Shown here: positions 52,335 through 61,622 of the stretch, in pieces | How positions within the stretch are numbered: position 1 is the stretch's first letter | Layout of the letters: every line of letters starts with the position of its first letter | Made by a program: the position numbers and the translations under genes | Notes under the pieces: generated by a model | What the model was told of the DNA's origin: nothing | Database searches by the model: none | What the model saw: the letters and a program-made list of their open reading frames with translations, nothing else | From: Bellilinea sp034411135 | GTDB taxonomy: Bacteria; Chloroflexota; Anaerolineae; Anaerolineales; Anaerolineaceae | Direction: 5' to 3' | NCBI GenBank assembly: GCA_034411135.1 | Contig: DAOUMN010000054.1 | Span: 1-62,935 of the forward strand | Length of the DNA stretch: 62,935 nt

Positions 52335-53936
52335 TCAGGTCAGGCGAATGACAATCTGGTCGGTCATGACCAACATATTGGTAACCAGATCGCGAGCGGT
52401 TACTCGCAGACGTTTGTTTTGATCGATTGTAAACGAAAGTTCAAATCGAGGCACGCCAGCCTCACCGGGCGGATCTGCGGTCAAAAACGTTGGGGATTTC
52501 TCGTTGATAAAAAACAGGTTTCTCTCCTGCAGCTGCTGGGGTGGAACCTGCACCAATTGGGCAGTGCCTTGATGGTCGAAAATCAACTCGAATTGATCGG
52601 AAACGGTTGGAGTGGATTGACTGGTCGTGAGTTCAAATACAGCCAAACCGAGTTGTTTTTGCCCAGCATAAGAGGCTTTGATCGTCAGGCGGGCAACCGG
52701 TTGCGAGGTGGGGTAGATTGTGCCAGCTGGAATAATAGTCTGATAGGCATAACGCTGATTTTCGCGGTCGAGATAACGAATGGCATAATCGTGGCGGATG
52801 TGGTCAACTGCTGCGGCACCGCTGGCAAACAGAGCTGCCCCGCGGGCAACGGCATCCAGCGGGCGGTGGAGGAATACCCGATCTCTGCCAAAAATCTGGC
52901 GTAGGTTACGCTGAACGCTAGGAATCAAACTGCTGCCGCCGATCATCAAAACGGAATGGATGTGTTCCTCGCTGTACCCTTTTTCGCGGGATTGATTTAA
53001 TACGCCGCGAACAGTAATTCCGATCTGGGTGAACAGTTCATGCTGGTCGAGCAATTCTTCAAATTCAGTCTGTGACAGGGCAAGTTCAATAGGTCGAGGC
53101 AATCCTGGCAAGTCCAATACGGACTGGACATAATCCTGGTACGAGACCTGCTCTTTAAGGCGTTCACATTCCGCCAATATCGAATTGCTGTTCTGCCGGA
53201 CTACCTCCAGATTTTCGTTTAAATTGTTCTTTTTAATCATGTACTGGAAAAGCCACTGGTCGATGCGCATTCCGCCCAGGCTTTTTCCGGCTTTTCCCAG
53301 TACCCGGCACAAACGTTGGCTGGCTGAACTTGTATCCGTCTCGATTTTTACCATGCTGGCATGCAAGGTGCCACCACCAAAATCGAAGACGAAAAGGACG
53401 CTTCCCGGCTGCGCAGCTGCCCCATAACCAATGGCAGCTGCCACTGGCTCATCGATTAGAACAAGATCGCGCCAGTTAACCTGTTCGGATAACCCGATCA
53501 ACCAGTTTTGGTAATGCTCAAAGGCTTCAACCGGAACACTGAAACCGGCTTTCCACGGTTTGACAGGATTTTCCTCTTGAACGAAGGTCAGAACTGTCGA
53601 AAGAAAATCCTTGCCCGCCTGGGCGGGGGTAATGTTTTGCCCATCAATCTCGATGCGGATTGGGCTGCGGGTGGATATGTACTGTTTCATCCAGCGTAGT
53701 GTGCGGCGCGAATGATACAGACCACGCTGCCTGACTTGCTCACCAATCCAGCGGGTGCCAACAGCGGCGTAATGGATTAAGGATGGAATTAGTGGTACCG
53801 ACTCACTCCCTTGCTGTACCAGAGTGCTGTAATCTGTGACTGCGATAGGCTGAAGCTGCTGGTGTTGTTCATCCCAGCCTGCCAGAGCTGTATTGGACGT
53901 TCCAAAATCAATTCCCAGGATAGATACCGCCATCAC
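52335..53936 (-). CDS. Hsp70-like protein
   Basis: A 533-residue DnaK-family protein. Nucleotide-binding motifs are seen: ILGIDFGTSNTALAGWDEQ (phosphate 1), VLFVFDFGGGTLHASMV (phosphate 2), MIGGSSLIPSVQRNL (adenosine). A compact substrate-binding region follows; the usual long lid and C-terminal EEVD motif are absent. Compared with about 610-640 residues for DnaK it is short. A specialised chaperone; its client may be encoded in this cluster. Stop is 16 bases before DUF1257. Confidence 0.85.
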   Translation of the reverse strand: MMAVSILGIDFGTSNTALAGWDEQHQQLQPIAVTDYSTLVQQGSESVPLIPSLIHYAAVGTRWIGEQVRQRGLYHSRRTLRWMKQYISTRSPIRIEIDGQNITPAQAGKDFLSTVLTFVQEENPVKPWKAGFSVPVEAFEHYQNWLIGLSEQVNWRDLVLIDEPVAAAIGYGAAAQPGSVLFVFDFGGGTLHASMVKIETDTSSASQRLCRVLGKAGKSLGGMRIDQWLFQYMIKKNNLNENLEVVRQNSNSILAECERLKEQVSYQDYVQSVLDLPGLPRPIELALSQTEFEELLDQHELFTQIGITVRGVLNQSREKGYSEEHIHSVLMIGGSSLIPSVQRNLRQIFGRDRVFLHRPLDAVARGAALFASGAAAVDHIRHDYAIRYLDRENQRYAYQTIIPAGTIYPTSQPVARLTIKASYAGQKQLGLAVFELTTSQSTPTVSDQFELIFDHQGTAQLVQVPPQQLQERNLFFINEKSPTFLTADPPGEAGVPRFELSFTIDQNKRLRVTARDLVTNMLVMTDQIVIRLT

Positions 53937-53962
53937 ACATCACCATGAAACCCGGTCGTGAG

Positions 53963-55501
53963 TCAGCGGGAACCGCGAATCTCCAATTCGATGGGCACGA
54001 ATTGGGTTTCAGCTTCTTCCGGTTCACGGAAAGACGCGGACTGCGCCCGACCTTCTTTGAGCCAGTTTCGCAGGAGGTTGATCGTCTCTCGCTGGGAAAC
54101 CGAGAGCGGTACCTGGCGTTTAATTGCCAATAGCACATCCTGGGTGGTGAATTCACGCTGGTTGTCGTTGAAGCCAATATACATGGCATCGATGATGGCT
54201 TGTTCGATTTCAGCGCCGACATATCCCGCTGAGATTTGAGCCAGCCGGTCAATATCGAAATCCTCTGCAAGGCGATTGCGCTTGCGCAGGTGAACCGCGA
54301 ATATTTCGCGGCGTTCCTCCAGGGTGGGCAGATCCAGAAAAAAGATCTCATCGAAACGCCCTTTGCGCAGCAGTTCGGGTGGCAGACTGACAATATCATT
54401 TGCGGTGGCAACCACGAAACAGGGCGCGGTTTTTTCTTGCATCCAGGTTAAGATGGCACCGAAAACGCGTGTGCTGGTACCGCTGTCTAGCCCGCCATGT
54501 GCCAGGGCTTTTTCCATTTCGTCAATCCAGATGACGCAGGGCGAGACAGTTTCTGCCAATTGAAGCGCGCGGCGAGTGCGTTCTTCAGATTCGCCGACCA
54601 GACTGCCGAAGAGGGAACCAACATCCAGGCGAAGAAGCGGCAGCCGCCACAGTCCGCCAATCATTTTAGCGGTCAGGCTTTTCCCAGTGCCCGGAATGCC
54701 GATCAAACTAATGCCCTTGGGGGCGGGTAATCCGTAGTCGCGGGCTTCGTGGGTAAAGGCGCGTTCACGCAGACGCAGCCATTCCTTGAGCACGCCCAAA
54801 CCGCCGACGTCTTCCGGTGTTTCGGTCACCGGATAGAACTCGAGCGCTTCACTCTCGCGGATGATCTGCTTTTTTTCCTCTGTTACCAGATCAATATCCT
54901 GCTCATCAAGTGTTCCGTCTTGAACGATCGATTTGGCAAAAACCCGCTGCGCCTGGCTGGCTGTCAGTCCAATAGCTGCCTGGATCAGTTTTTCGCGACC
55001 CAGAGGGGTCAGGTTAACTTTGACACCAGGGGTCTGGGTCAGTCGTTGAAGTACTTCTTCCAGATCGGTAAAGGTTGGGAGTGGAAAATCCACCAATACC
55101 GCTTCGTCTTTAAGCTCATCTGGCAGATGGCTGGTCAGTGAGGTGATCAAGATCGACTTTTTACCATACTTCAACTGTTGGGCAACATTGCGCAGTTTGC
55201 GCTTGATTTGAGGATTGCTCCAGATTTCATGGAAATCTTTCAATACAAAGATCGTTGCGCTGGAAGGATCGGTTTGTTCGATCTGTTCCAATGCGGTTAG
55301 TGGGTCGCGTGCGGAGGGAAGACTACCGCTGCCGGTCATGAGTTGAAACCCGTCCGCAACATCCCAGGAAATCAATTTTCGCTGGGTTTGTTCGCATACC
55401 CGTTGGATGGTGGCAAGCAAACGTTCTTCTTCGGGGGTGACAAAGACCAGCAAGGTGAACCGGGCACGCAGATAAAGATCAAGTTGTTCTTCAATGGTCA
55501 T
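53963..55501 (-). CDS. Ycf46-like AAA ATPase
   Basis: A 512-residue protein: N-terminal region (1-225) resembling Ycf46, then the AAA module with Walker A GIPGTGKS at 268-275, Walker B CVIWIDEMEKA near 322-332, sensor/arginine finger segment LRKGRFDEIFFLDLP, and C-terminal helical lid. Ycf46 proteins are AAA proteins of unknown function found in plastids, cyanobacteria and other bacteria. First gene of the six-gene cluster; a 26-base gap to the Hsp70-like gene. Probable role: ATP-driven remodelling of a target protein complex (inference). Confidence 0.87.
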   Translation of the reverse strand: MTIEEQLDLYLRARFTLLVFVTPEEERLLATIQRVCEQTQRKLISWDVADGFQLMTGSGSLPSARDPLTALEQIEQTDPSSATIFVLKDFHEIWSNPQIKRKLRNVAQQLKYGKKSILITSLTSHLPDELKDEAVLVDFPLPTFTDLEEVLQRLTQTPGVKVNLTPLGREKLIQAAIGLTASQAQRVFAKSIVQDGTLDEQDIDLVTEEKKQIIRESEALEFYPVTETPEDVGGLGVLKEWLRLRERAFTHEARDYGLPAPKGISLIGIPGTGKSLTAKMIGGLWRLPLLRLDVGSLFGSLVGESEERTRRALQLAETVSPCVIWIDEMEKALAHGGLDSGTSTRVFGAILTWMQEKTAPCFVVATANDIVSLPPELLRKGRFDEIFFLDLPTLEERREIFAVHLRKRNRLAEDFDIDRLAQISAGYVGAEIEQAIIDAMYIGFNDNQREFTTQDVLLAIKRQVPLSVSQRETINLLRNWLKEGRAQSASFREPEEAETQFVPIELEIRGSR

Positions 55502-55688
55502 GGTTGTATGACTCGGGGTAAGGTGATTTGATTATATCGTATCCTGGGTGAAATCCTGGATTGTGACATTCATCCGCAGGTTGAGTGACAGAGTGAGGCT
55601 GAAACAAAGGTGGTGCTTCAATATAATTAGACTGGACAAGTGTGAAGTTGTGGAAAAATTCCCAAATTTTCCCTGAATGGAGAAACAA

Positions 55689-57854
55689 ATGTCGAATTTG
55701 ACTGTGGAAAATCTTCGGGCAGCCCATAAAATCGTGGCGGAAATGCGCTACGATTTGCGACCGGTTGTGCGTGGTTATGCCAATCGCACGCTTTACATTG
55801 ACATCGGGCGCAACGTGATTCGGAGTAAGCCGGTGGATGATGTCATGAAGAAAACCTTCACTGGCGGCAGGGGTTTTTGCTTGTGGCTTTTGTGGAACGC
55901 AATCCGGGACGATACCCGTTGGGACGACCCGGAAAATGAGCTGGTGATTGCCGGCGGACCGATTGGCGGGATTACCGCCTACCCGGGTAGTGGTAAATGC
56001 ACGGTGGTTACATTGTCGCCGCTCACGCATACCGTAGTAGACAGCAACAGCGGCGGGTATTTTGGTCCTTATCTCAAGTTTGCCGGTTGGGATGCGCTAG
56101 AAATACAGGGCAAAGCGGAGAACGAGGTTATCGTTTACATCGACGGCGACGAAGGACGAGTGACGGTTGAGGAAGCGCCGCTGGAGCCGGTTGACACGCA
56201 CCTGATCAATCGTCTGTTGACCGAAATGTATGCTGATGATCCGCGCGGGCTGCGCGGGATTTCGGTCATTTCAGCCGGACAGGCTGCCAATTACAATGCC
56301 ATCTGTGGCTTAAATGTCAGTTATTACGATCCTCGTCGTGACGAGGTGCGTATCAAGCAAGCTGCGCGCGGGGGCGCGGGCAGAGTGCTGCGTGACAAGA
56401 AAATCAAGGCAATTATTGTGCGCTACAGTCATACTGGCGGGGATAGCAATGGCGTTGCCAACATGGAATTGATCCGGAAAGCTGGTCAGCGCATCAACCG
56501 TGAAATCAGTCTGTTCGATGCCTCGCAGAATGATATGCGTGGCACCGGTACACCTTATCTGATCGAGATCATGAATAAATTTCACTTGTTGCCGGTTAAG
56601 AATTTCCGTTATGGTCATCATGACGATGCCCATCGCGTAGCCGGTGATGTATGGAAACCACAATTCGATACCCGCGGACCGGATGGCTGCTGGTATGGTT
56701 GTACCATGTCCTGCGCGCACGGGGTTTCGAATTACACTCTTCAGACTGGACCATATAAAGGACAGGAGGTCTTCGTTGACGGTCCGGAATATGAGACCCT
56801 GGGTGCAATGGCGTCCAATTTGTGCATTTTTGATCCGGCGCAGGTGCTGGAAATGAACTTCTATGCCGATACCTATGGAATCGACACGATCTCGCTGGGT
56901 AACTCGCTGGCTTTTGCCATGGAATGTTACGAGTATGGTGTTTTGAGTTCTCAGCGCACCGGTGGAGTCGAACTGACCTGGGGAAACTTCGATTCCGTGA
57001 TGGAATTGATCCATCAAATGGCGCGTGGCGAGGGTTTTGGGGTGGTCGTTGGGCAAGGAATTCGCGCCATGAAACAGATGTTTATTGAGCAGTATGGTGC
57101 GGATGCGCATCTACTCAATGACATCGGTATGGAAATCAAAGGTCTGGAAATTTCCGAGTACCTGTCCAAGGAATCGTTGGCTCAGCAGGGTGGTTATGCC
57201 CTGGCCACGAAAGGACCGCAACATGACGAAGCCTGGCTGATCTTCATGGACATGGTTCATAAACAGTTGCCGACTTTCGAAGCCAAAGCTGAAGCATTGC
57301 ATTACTTCCCGATTTGGCGTACCTGGTTCAGCCTGCACGGTTTGTGCAAACTACCATGGAATGATATTATTCCGGAAAGCAACAAGACTGCCAAGGAGCC
57401 GGCGAAGGTTCCAGAGCATGTGGAGAATTACACCTGGCTGTACGAGGGCGTAACGGGCGAGAAGATCGACATTGATGGCATTATCGAACAATCCGAAAAG
57501 GTGTATAACTTCCAGCGGGTATTCAATTTGCGCATGGGATTTGGCACCCGCGCATATGATTACCCGCCTTATCGTGCCATGGGTCCAGCCTCCCCAATTG
57601 AATACGAAGATCGGCGCGAATACTACGACCAGATTATCAAAGACGAGGTTGGGCTAAATACGGAAGGGTTAAGTACAGAAGAGAAAGTGGCTGCTTTGCG
57701 AAAATATCGCGAGGAGCGTTACGAAAAATTGGTGGACGCCGTTTATGAGCGGCGCGGTTGGACGAAAAACGGCGTACCCAAACAGGAAACATTGACCCGT
57801 TTGGGAATTGATTTCCCGCAGCTGACCGAACTAGTCAAAAAGCATGGTGGTTGA
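55689..57854 (+). CDS. aor: Tungsten-type aldehyde:ferredoxin oxidoreductase
   Basis: A 721-residue AOR-family enzyme. Cofactor and cluster motifs: RGYANRTLYIDIG at 28-40, TGGRGFC at 58-64, then C334, C338, C342 (CWYGCTMSC) and C553 (HGLCKLPW) as four likely ligands for the 4Fe-4S cluster, and the Gly-rich LSGKCTVVTLSPLTHTV-like N-terminal body. AORs oxidise aldehydes to acids with ferredoxin. It is longer than archaeal AOR (about 605 residues). The ATG at 55689 has GGAG 6 bases upstream and is preferred to 55677. No MoaD or ferredoxin gene lies beside it. Confidence 0.9.
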   Translation: MSNLTVENLRAAHKIVAEMRYDLRPVVRGYANRTLYIDIGRNVIRSKPVDDVMKKTFTGGRGFCLWLLWNAIRDDTRWDDPENELVIAGGPIGGITAYPGSGKCTVVTLSPLTHTVVDSNSGGYFGPYLKFAGWDALEIQGKAENEVIVYIDGDEGRVTVEEAPLEPVDTHLINRLLTEMYADDPRGLRGISVISAGQAANYNAICGLNVSYYDPRRDEVRIKQAARGGAGRVLRDKKIKAIIVRYSHTGGDSNGVANMELIRKAGQRINREISLFDASQNDMRGTGTPYLIEIMNKFHLLPVKNFRYGHHDDAHRVAGDVWKPQFDTRGPDGCWYGCTMSCAHGVSNYTLQTGPYKGQEVFVDGPEYETLGAMASNLCIFDPAQVLEMNFYADTYGIDTISLGNSLAFAMECYEYGVLSSQRTGGVELTWGNFDSVMELIHQMARGEGFGVVVGQGIRAMKQMFIEQYGADAHLLNDIGMEIKGLEISEYLSKESLAQQGGYALATKGPQHDEAWLIFMDMVHKQLPTFEAKAEALHYFPIWRTWFSLHGLCKLPWNDIIPESNKTAKEPAKVPEHVENYTWLYEGVTGEKIDIDGIIEQSEKVYNFQRVFNLRMGFGTRAYDYPPYRAMGPASPIEYEDRREYYDQIIKDEVGLNTEGLSTEEKVAALRKYREERYEKLVDAVYERRGWTKNGVPKQETLTRLGIDFPQLTELVKKHGG

Positions 57855-57867
57855 GCAACCCATTTTT

Positions 57868-58539
57868 TCAGGGTAAGATTTCGACAGAAGTGACCAGCAG
57901 GGTGTTACAGCCGGCGTCTGCCCAGGCGCCGCGGTATTCACCCTGCCGGTCGTAATATGCGATATCCAGGATTTCGATTCCCCTGATTCGTACCTGTTGA
58001 CCGTATCTGATAGCAGTCAGCTGCTCGAAAATTTCCGGCGATGCTGGCACGGTGTGCAGCAAATTGATTTTGCCTTGCGGACGTGAAGATTGCTCGGAAT
58101 ACCAGTAAAAGCGGTGGTTGGAAACGGAGGTGCGGACGATGGATTTATCGGCAAACTCACCGCTGGTGACGAGGATGTCGTGGCTGAGCAAGGGAAAAGC
58201 ACGTTCATTGATGGCGGATGTGTGGCGAACCAATCCCTCGAAGGCAGTTGTGTTTCGGGATTCGTAGCGAATTTTCCAGATTTCTCCATCTGCATCTTCA
58301 ACAGAAGTAAACGCATGATCGATTTGCCATGCGTTGAACTCTGGTACCGTTGCCCATAAACCGGAAAGACGGCCTGTGGAGAGAGACCAGATTAAGAATC
58401 CTGCCAGAAAAGCAACCAGGAAGAGCAGTGGCGAGCGAATCAGGCAGCCCAGAGGGGTGAGCAATAACTGTAGGGTCGATGGTGCCTCCGGTGGAGACTC
58501 AGGCTGGGCGGATGGGTAAGAATTCGATTTACGATTCAT
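57868..58539 (-). CDS. Hypothetical single-TM protein
   Basis: A 223-residue protein not recognised by family. A Pro/Ser-rich N-terminus (about 1-25), a TM segment at about 33-57 (PLLFLVAFLAGFLIWSL), then a beta-rich extracytoplasmic domain (about 75-223). Two conserved-looking motifs are FTSVEDADGEIWKIRYESR and GIEILDIAYYDRQGEYRGAW. It converges on AOR 13 bases away, and its 5' end faces the glmS leader. A role in surface or envelope stress is possible but unproven. Confidence 0.7.
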   Translation of the reverse strand: MNRKSNSYPSAQPESPPEAPSTLQLLLTPLGCLIRSPLLFLVAFLAGFLIWSLSTGRLSGLWATVPEFNAWQIDHAFTSVEDADGEIWKIRYESRNTTAFEGLVRHTSAINERAFPLLSHDILVTSGEFADKSIVRTSVSNHRFYWYSEQSSRPQGKINLLHTVPASPEIFEQLTAIRYGQQVRIRGIEILDIAYYDRQGEYRGAWADAGCNTLLVTSVEILP

Positions 58540-58542
58540 CGA

Positions 58543-58570
58543 TTGAATTATAGCAAAAGGCGGTTATAAT
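58543..58570 (+). promoter_or_regulatory. Promoter of glmS
   Basis: TTGAAT (58543-58548) and TATAAT (58565-58570) are 16 bases apart, about 50 bases before the ribozyme core. Confidence 0.65.
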
Positions 58571-58620
58571 CAGGTCGAGGAGATGTTGCAGAATCCGGAA
58601 CTTTGAAATTTGGAAAAGAC

Positions 58621-58850
58621 AAGCGCATGGCTCAGCGCCCGTAAAAATACGAGCGGTTGAGTGACGAGGAGGAAGGTTCCCTGCCGCAGGGTAGGGTTAA
58701 CCGGCGAGAACAGGCTGTTCCCCTGGATGCCGGGAAAATCGAAAGATCAGCGGAAGCCTTCCGGGAATAACACCCCATTCTTTTCCTAACCAGTCGGAAT
58801 GAGCAGGCAAGTGCGGGTCATTCGGCTCGCATCCGTTACACGGATGACGA
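58621..58850 (+). promoter_or_regulatory. glmS: glmS ribozyme/riboswitch
   Basis: The leader carries the glmS ribozyme core: cleavage-site-like AAGCGC (cut expected between 58622 and 58623), CTCAGCGCC with the pairing partner TTGAG, conserved TGACGAGGAGGAAGG (58659-58673) and the closing GCGGAAGCCTTCCGGG (58752-58767), where GGAAGG and CCTTCC pair. GlcN6P acts as coenzyme for self-cleavage and so lowers glmS mRNA. Gene order (ribozyme directly before glmS) supports it. The P3/P4 region is not checked in detail. Confidence 0.85.
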
Positions 58851-58878
58851 GGAAATTTGCTATGAATCAGGAGTGAAT

Positions 58879-60720
58879 ATGTGCGGCATAGTAGGATACA
58901 TTGGGGAGCGAAATGCGACTCCGATCATCCTTAATGGCTTGAAACGATTGGAATATCGCGGATATGATTCGGCAGGCATTGCCGTTTTACAAGACGGATT
59001 GATTCAAATCCGTCGCGATGCCGGTAAATTAAGTAAACTGACCAGCCTGGTTGAGACCCAACCTCTGGAAGGAAAAATTGGGATCGGTCACACCCGTTGG
59101 GCTACCCATGGTGAACCAAGTGCGCGTAATGCTCACCCTCACCTGGGGAGTACAAATCAGGTGGTGGTGGTGCACAATGGAATCGTGGAGAATTTTCTCG
59201 AACTACGTGAAGAGTTGAGCGCCGAAGGGGTGCAATTTAGATCAGAAACCGATAGCGAAGTGATTGTTCATCTGATCGAGCGATTTTTAAGCGGTGGCAT
59301 ACCGCTGGATGAAGCCACTCGCCTGGCGTTGCGTCAGCTGAAAGGCGCGCATGGGGTTGTGGTTATGTCGGCGAGTGAACCGGATAAGATTGTGGCAGCC
59401 CGGATCGGAAATGCCGGTGGGGTAGTGATAGGCATTGGCGAGGACGAAATGTTCGTTGCTTCGGATATCCCGGCTATCCTGGATCATACCCGCCGGATGA
59501 TCTTCCTCGATTCACACCAAATGGCGGTTGTAACGCAGAAAAATGTTCGAGTGATTACGCTGGATGGCAAACCGGTAGGTCTTCAAGAACATGCGGTGGG
59601 ATGGGACCCGGTAGCAGCAGAAAAGGGAGAGTACCGGCATTTCATGCAGAAAGAAATTCACGAACAGGTGCGTTCCCTGACCGATACACTGGCGGGTAGG
59701 GTGGATTTCGATGAAGGCGTAATCCGTTTGCCGCAGTTAAACCTCGATCGAGATCATGCGCAGCGTATACAAAAAATTGTGATCACTGCCTGTGGCACGG
59801 CGGCACATGCCGGAATGGTTGGAAAAGTCCTGATCGAACGGCTTGCCCGCATTCCAGTGGAAGTGGATATTGCTTCGGAATTTCGTTACCGCAACCCGAT
59901 TGTGGACGAACACACAGTTGTGTTGGCAATCAGCCAATCTGGGGAAACGGCGGACACGCTGGCTGCCATGGATGAAGCCCGCAAACGCGGGGCTGTGTTG
60001 TGGTCGATTGTCAATGCAATAGGATCTCAGGCAATGCGTATAGCCGATGGTTATATCTCGATGCAAACTGGTCCGGAGATTGGTGTGGCTTCGACAAAGG
60101 CGTTTACAGCGCCACTGGTCGATCTTTATATGTTGGCCATCTTACTGGGCGACCTGCGCGGTGTGTTAAAACCAAAGGAACGCAAGCAACTGGTATCGGA
60201 TTTGCGTTTGGTGCCCGATCTAGTAGGGCGTTGCCTCGACCGCGAGTCCGAGATCATCCAGGTGGCGCGCGAAATGAAGTACATCCGCAATATGCTCTAT
60301 CTCGGCAGGGGTGTGAACATGCCGATTGCATACGAGGGAGCGCTGAAGTTGAAAGAAATATCGTATATTCATGCTGAAGCCTACCCGGCAGGCGAGATGA
60401 AGCATGGACCCATTGCACTTGTCGACCGGGATATGCCGGTGCTGGCGATTGCGCCCCAGGATCCGTGGTATGAAAAGATGATTAGCCAAATCGAACAAGC
60501 CAAAGCCCGCGGCGGCAGCGTGATTGTTGTGGCAACCGAAGGCGATAGCCGTGTGGGAGAACTGGCGGATCATGTTTTTTGGGTGCCAAAAACGCCCTGG
60601 TTGCTTTCGCCGGTGGTGACGGTTATTCCATTGCAGTTGTTTGCTTACCACATTGCTTCGTTGCGGGGGTTGGACGTTGACCAGCCGCGCAATCTGGCAA
60701 AGAGCGTTACGGTAGAGTGA
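58879..60720 (+). CDS. glmS: Glutamine-fructose-6-phosphate aminotransferase GlmS
   Basis: A 613-residue isomerising enzyme that makes glucosamine-6-phosphate for the cell envelope. N-terminal Ntn glutaminase: MCGIVGY with nucleophile C2, HTRWATHGEPS, ENF; two SIS domains (about 280-600): ITACGTAAHAGMVGK, ISQSGETADTLAAM, GRGVNMPIAYEGALKLKEISYIHAEAYPAGEMKHGP and end DQPRNLAKSVTVE. AGGAG lies 6 bases before the ATG at 58879, which decides against the GTG at 58873. Under ribozyme control (see above). Confidence 0.97.
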   Translation: MCGIVGYIGERNATPIILNGLKRLEYRGYDSAGIAVLQDGLIQIRRDAGKLSKLTSLVETQPLEGKIGIGHTRWATHGEPSARNAHPHLGSTNQVVVVHNGIVENFLELREELSAEGVQFRSETDSEVIVHLIERFLSGGIPLDEATRLALRQLKGAHGVVVMSASEPDKIVAARIGNAGGVVIGIGEDEMFVASDIPAILDHTRRMIFLDSHQMAVVTQKNVRVITLDGKPVGLQEHAVGWDPVAAEKGEYRHFMQKEIHEQVRSLTDTLAGRVDFDEGVIRLPQLNLDRDHAQRIQKIVITACGTAAHAGMVGKVLIERLARIPVEVDIASEFRYRNPIVDEHTVVLAISQSGETADTLAAMDEARKRGAVLWSIVNAIGSQAMRIADGYISMQTGPEIGVASTKAFTAPLVDLYMLAILLGDLRGVLKPKERKQLVSDLRLVPDLVGRCLDRESEIIQVAREMKYIRNMLYLGRGVNMPIAYEGALKLKEISYIHAEAYPAGEMKHGPIALVDRDMPVLAIAPQDPWYEKMISQIEQAKARGGSVIVVATEGDSRVGELADHVFWVPKTPWLLSPVVTVIPLQLFAYHIASLRGLDVDQPRNLAKSVTVE

Positions 60721-60733
60721 AACCAATCATGAT

Positions 60734-61336
60734 CTAGCCGCTTTGGGGACGCTCGACCCAGGCTTCCAGTCCGGAAGGGAACTCAAACCCGTTCAATTGA
60801 TCGATCAGATTGGACGGGTTTTCGGCTACCACAAATAGATCGCGGTGATTGGCGTATATGAAACCTTCTCGCTGGGCGTGGTGAATCATGGCGATCAGCG
60901 GGTCGTAGTAGTTTTTCGTATTGAGAATGCCTACTGGCTTGCGGTGAATGCCGATTTGTGACCAAGTGAGGGTTTCGAATAATTCATCCAGGGTGCCAAA
61001 TCCACCGGGCAGGGCGATGAAGGCTTGTGCCAATCTGCTCATCCAGGCTTTGCGCTGGTGCATATTCGCCACGATTCTTAATTCACTTAACCCGGAATGG
61101 ATCAAGACTGGCTGGAAAAGGCTTTCTGGAACCACACCAACAACGTGACCGCCAGCGGATAGAGCGCTGTCTGCCAGCGCGCCCATTAAGCCAGTTTTAC
61201 CGCCGCCGTAGACGATAGTGATCTGTTTCTCGGCTAAAAGTTTGCCCAGTTCGGAAGCAGCGTTTAGGTAATCTTTGTCCAGGTTGTCGGCTGATCCAGC
61301 AAAAACGCACAAGGTTTGAATGGAAAATTGGTTCAT
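60734..61336 (-). CDS. LOG family protein (TIGR00730-like)
   Basis: A 200-residue LOG-type phosphoribohydrolase: YGGGKTGLMGALADSAL and PGGFGTLDELFETLTW are the nucleotide and catalytic motifs of the family. The family cleaves nucleoside 5'-monophosphates to base and ribose 5-phosphate; in plants it activates cytokinins. In bacteria the usual role is AMP/nucleotide turnover. It converges on glmS 13 bases away. Confidence 0.9.
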   Translation of the reverse strand: MNQFSIQTLCVFAGSADNLDKDYLNAASELGKLLAEKQITIVYGGGKTGLMGALADSALSAGGHVVGVVPESLFQPVLIHSGLSELRIVANMHQRKAWMSRLAQAFIALPGGFGTLDELFETLTWSQIGIHRKPVGILNTKNYYDPLIAMIHHAQREGFIYANHRDLFVVAENPSNLIDQLNGFEFPSGLEAWVERPQSG

Positions 61337-61463
61337 GGAATGTTTATATCATCAATTGGCGCCAGATGGAGTAACCAGAAAAAATAGTTGGGAAATAAAA
61401 ACCGAATTTTTTATGACATTCATCTTAAGTTGGTGTAAATTCATAAATAGGATCAAATTAACA

Positions 61464-61492
61464 TTGATTTAATGTGAGATCATGGCTATAAT
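61464..61492 (+). promoter_or_regulatory. Promoter of the multiheme lipoprotein
   Basis: TTGATT (61464-61469) and TATAAT (61487-61492) are 17 bases apart. The leader of about 125 bases also has a perfect AAGGAGGTGG at 61521-61530, far from the ATG at 61623. Confidence 0.6.
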
Positions 61493-61622
61493 CTTTTAAT
61501 CTGAATTTAATCACAAACCTAAGGAGGTGGTCTGCTCTCCATATTTTCAAATACAGTTAACTTTTTCTGCTCTGGAACCCCCAATTTCCCAAAATCTTAA
61601 AAAGAAAGGATGGAGAGACGTT

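Noticed and set aside
53185..55531. Plus-strand open frames across the Hsp70 and AAA genes
   Set aside because: They are antisense to proteins with clear motifs and lack ribosome sites or family patterns.
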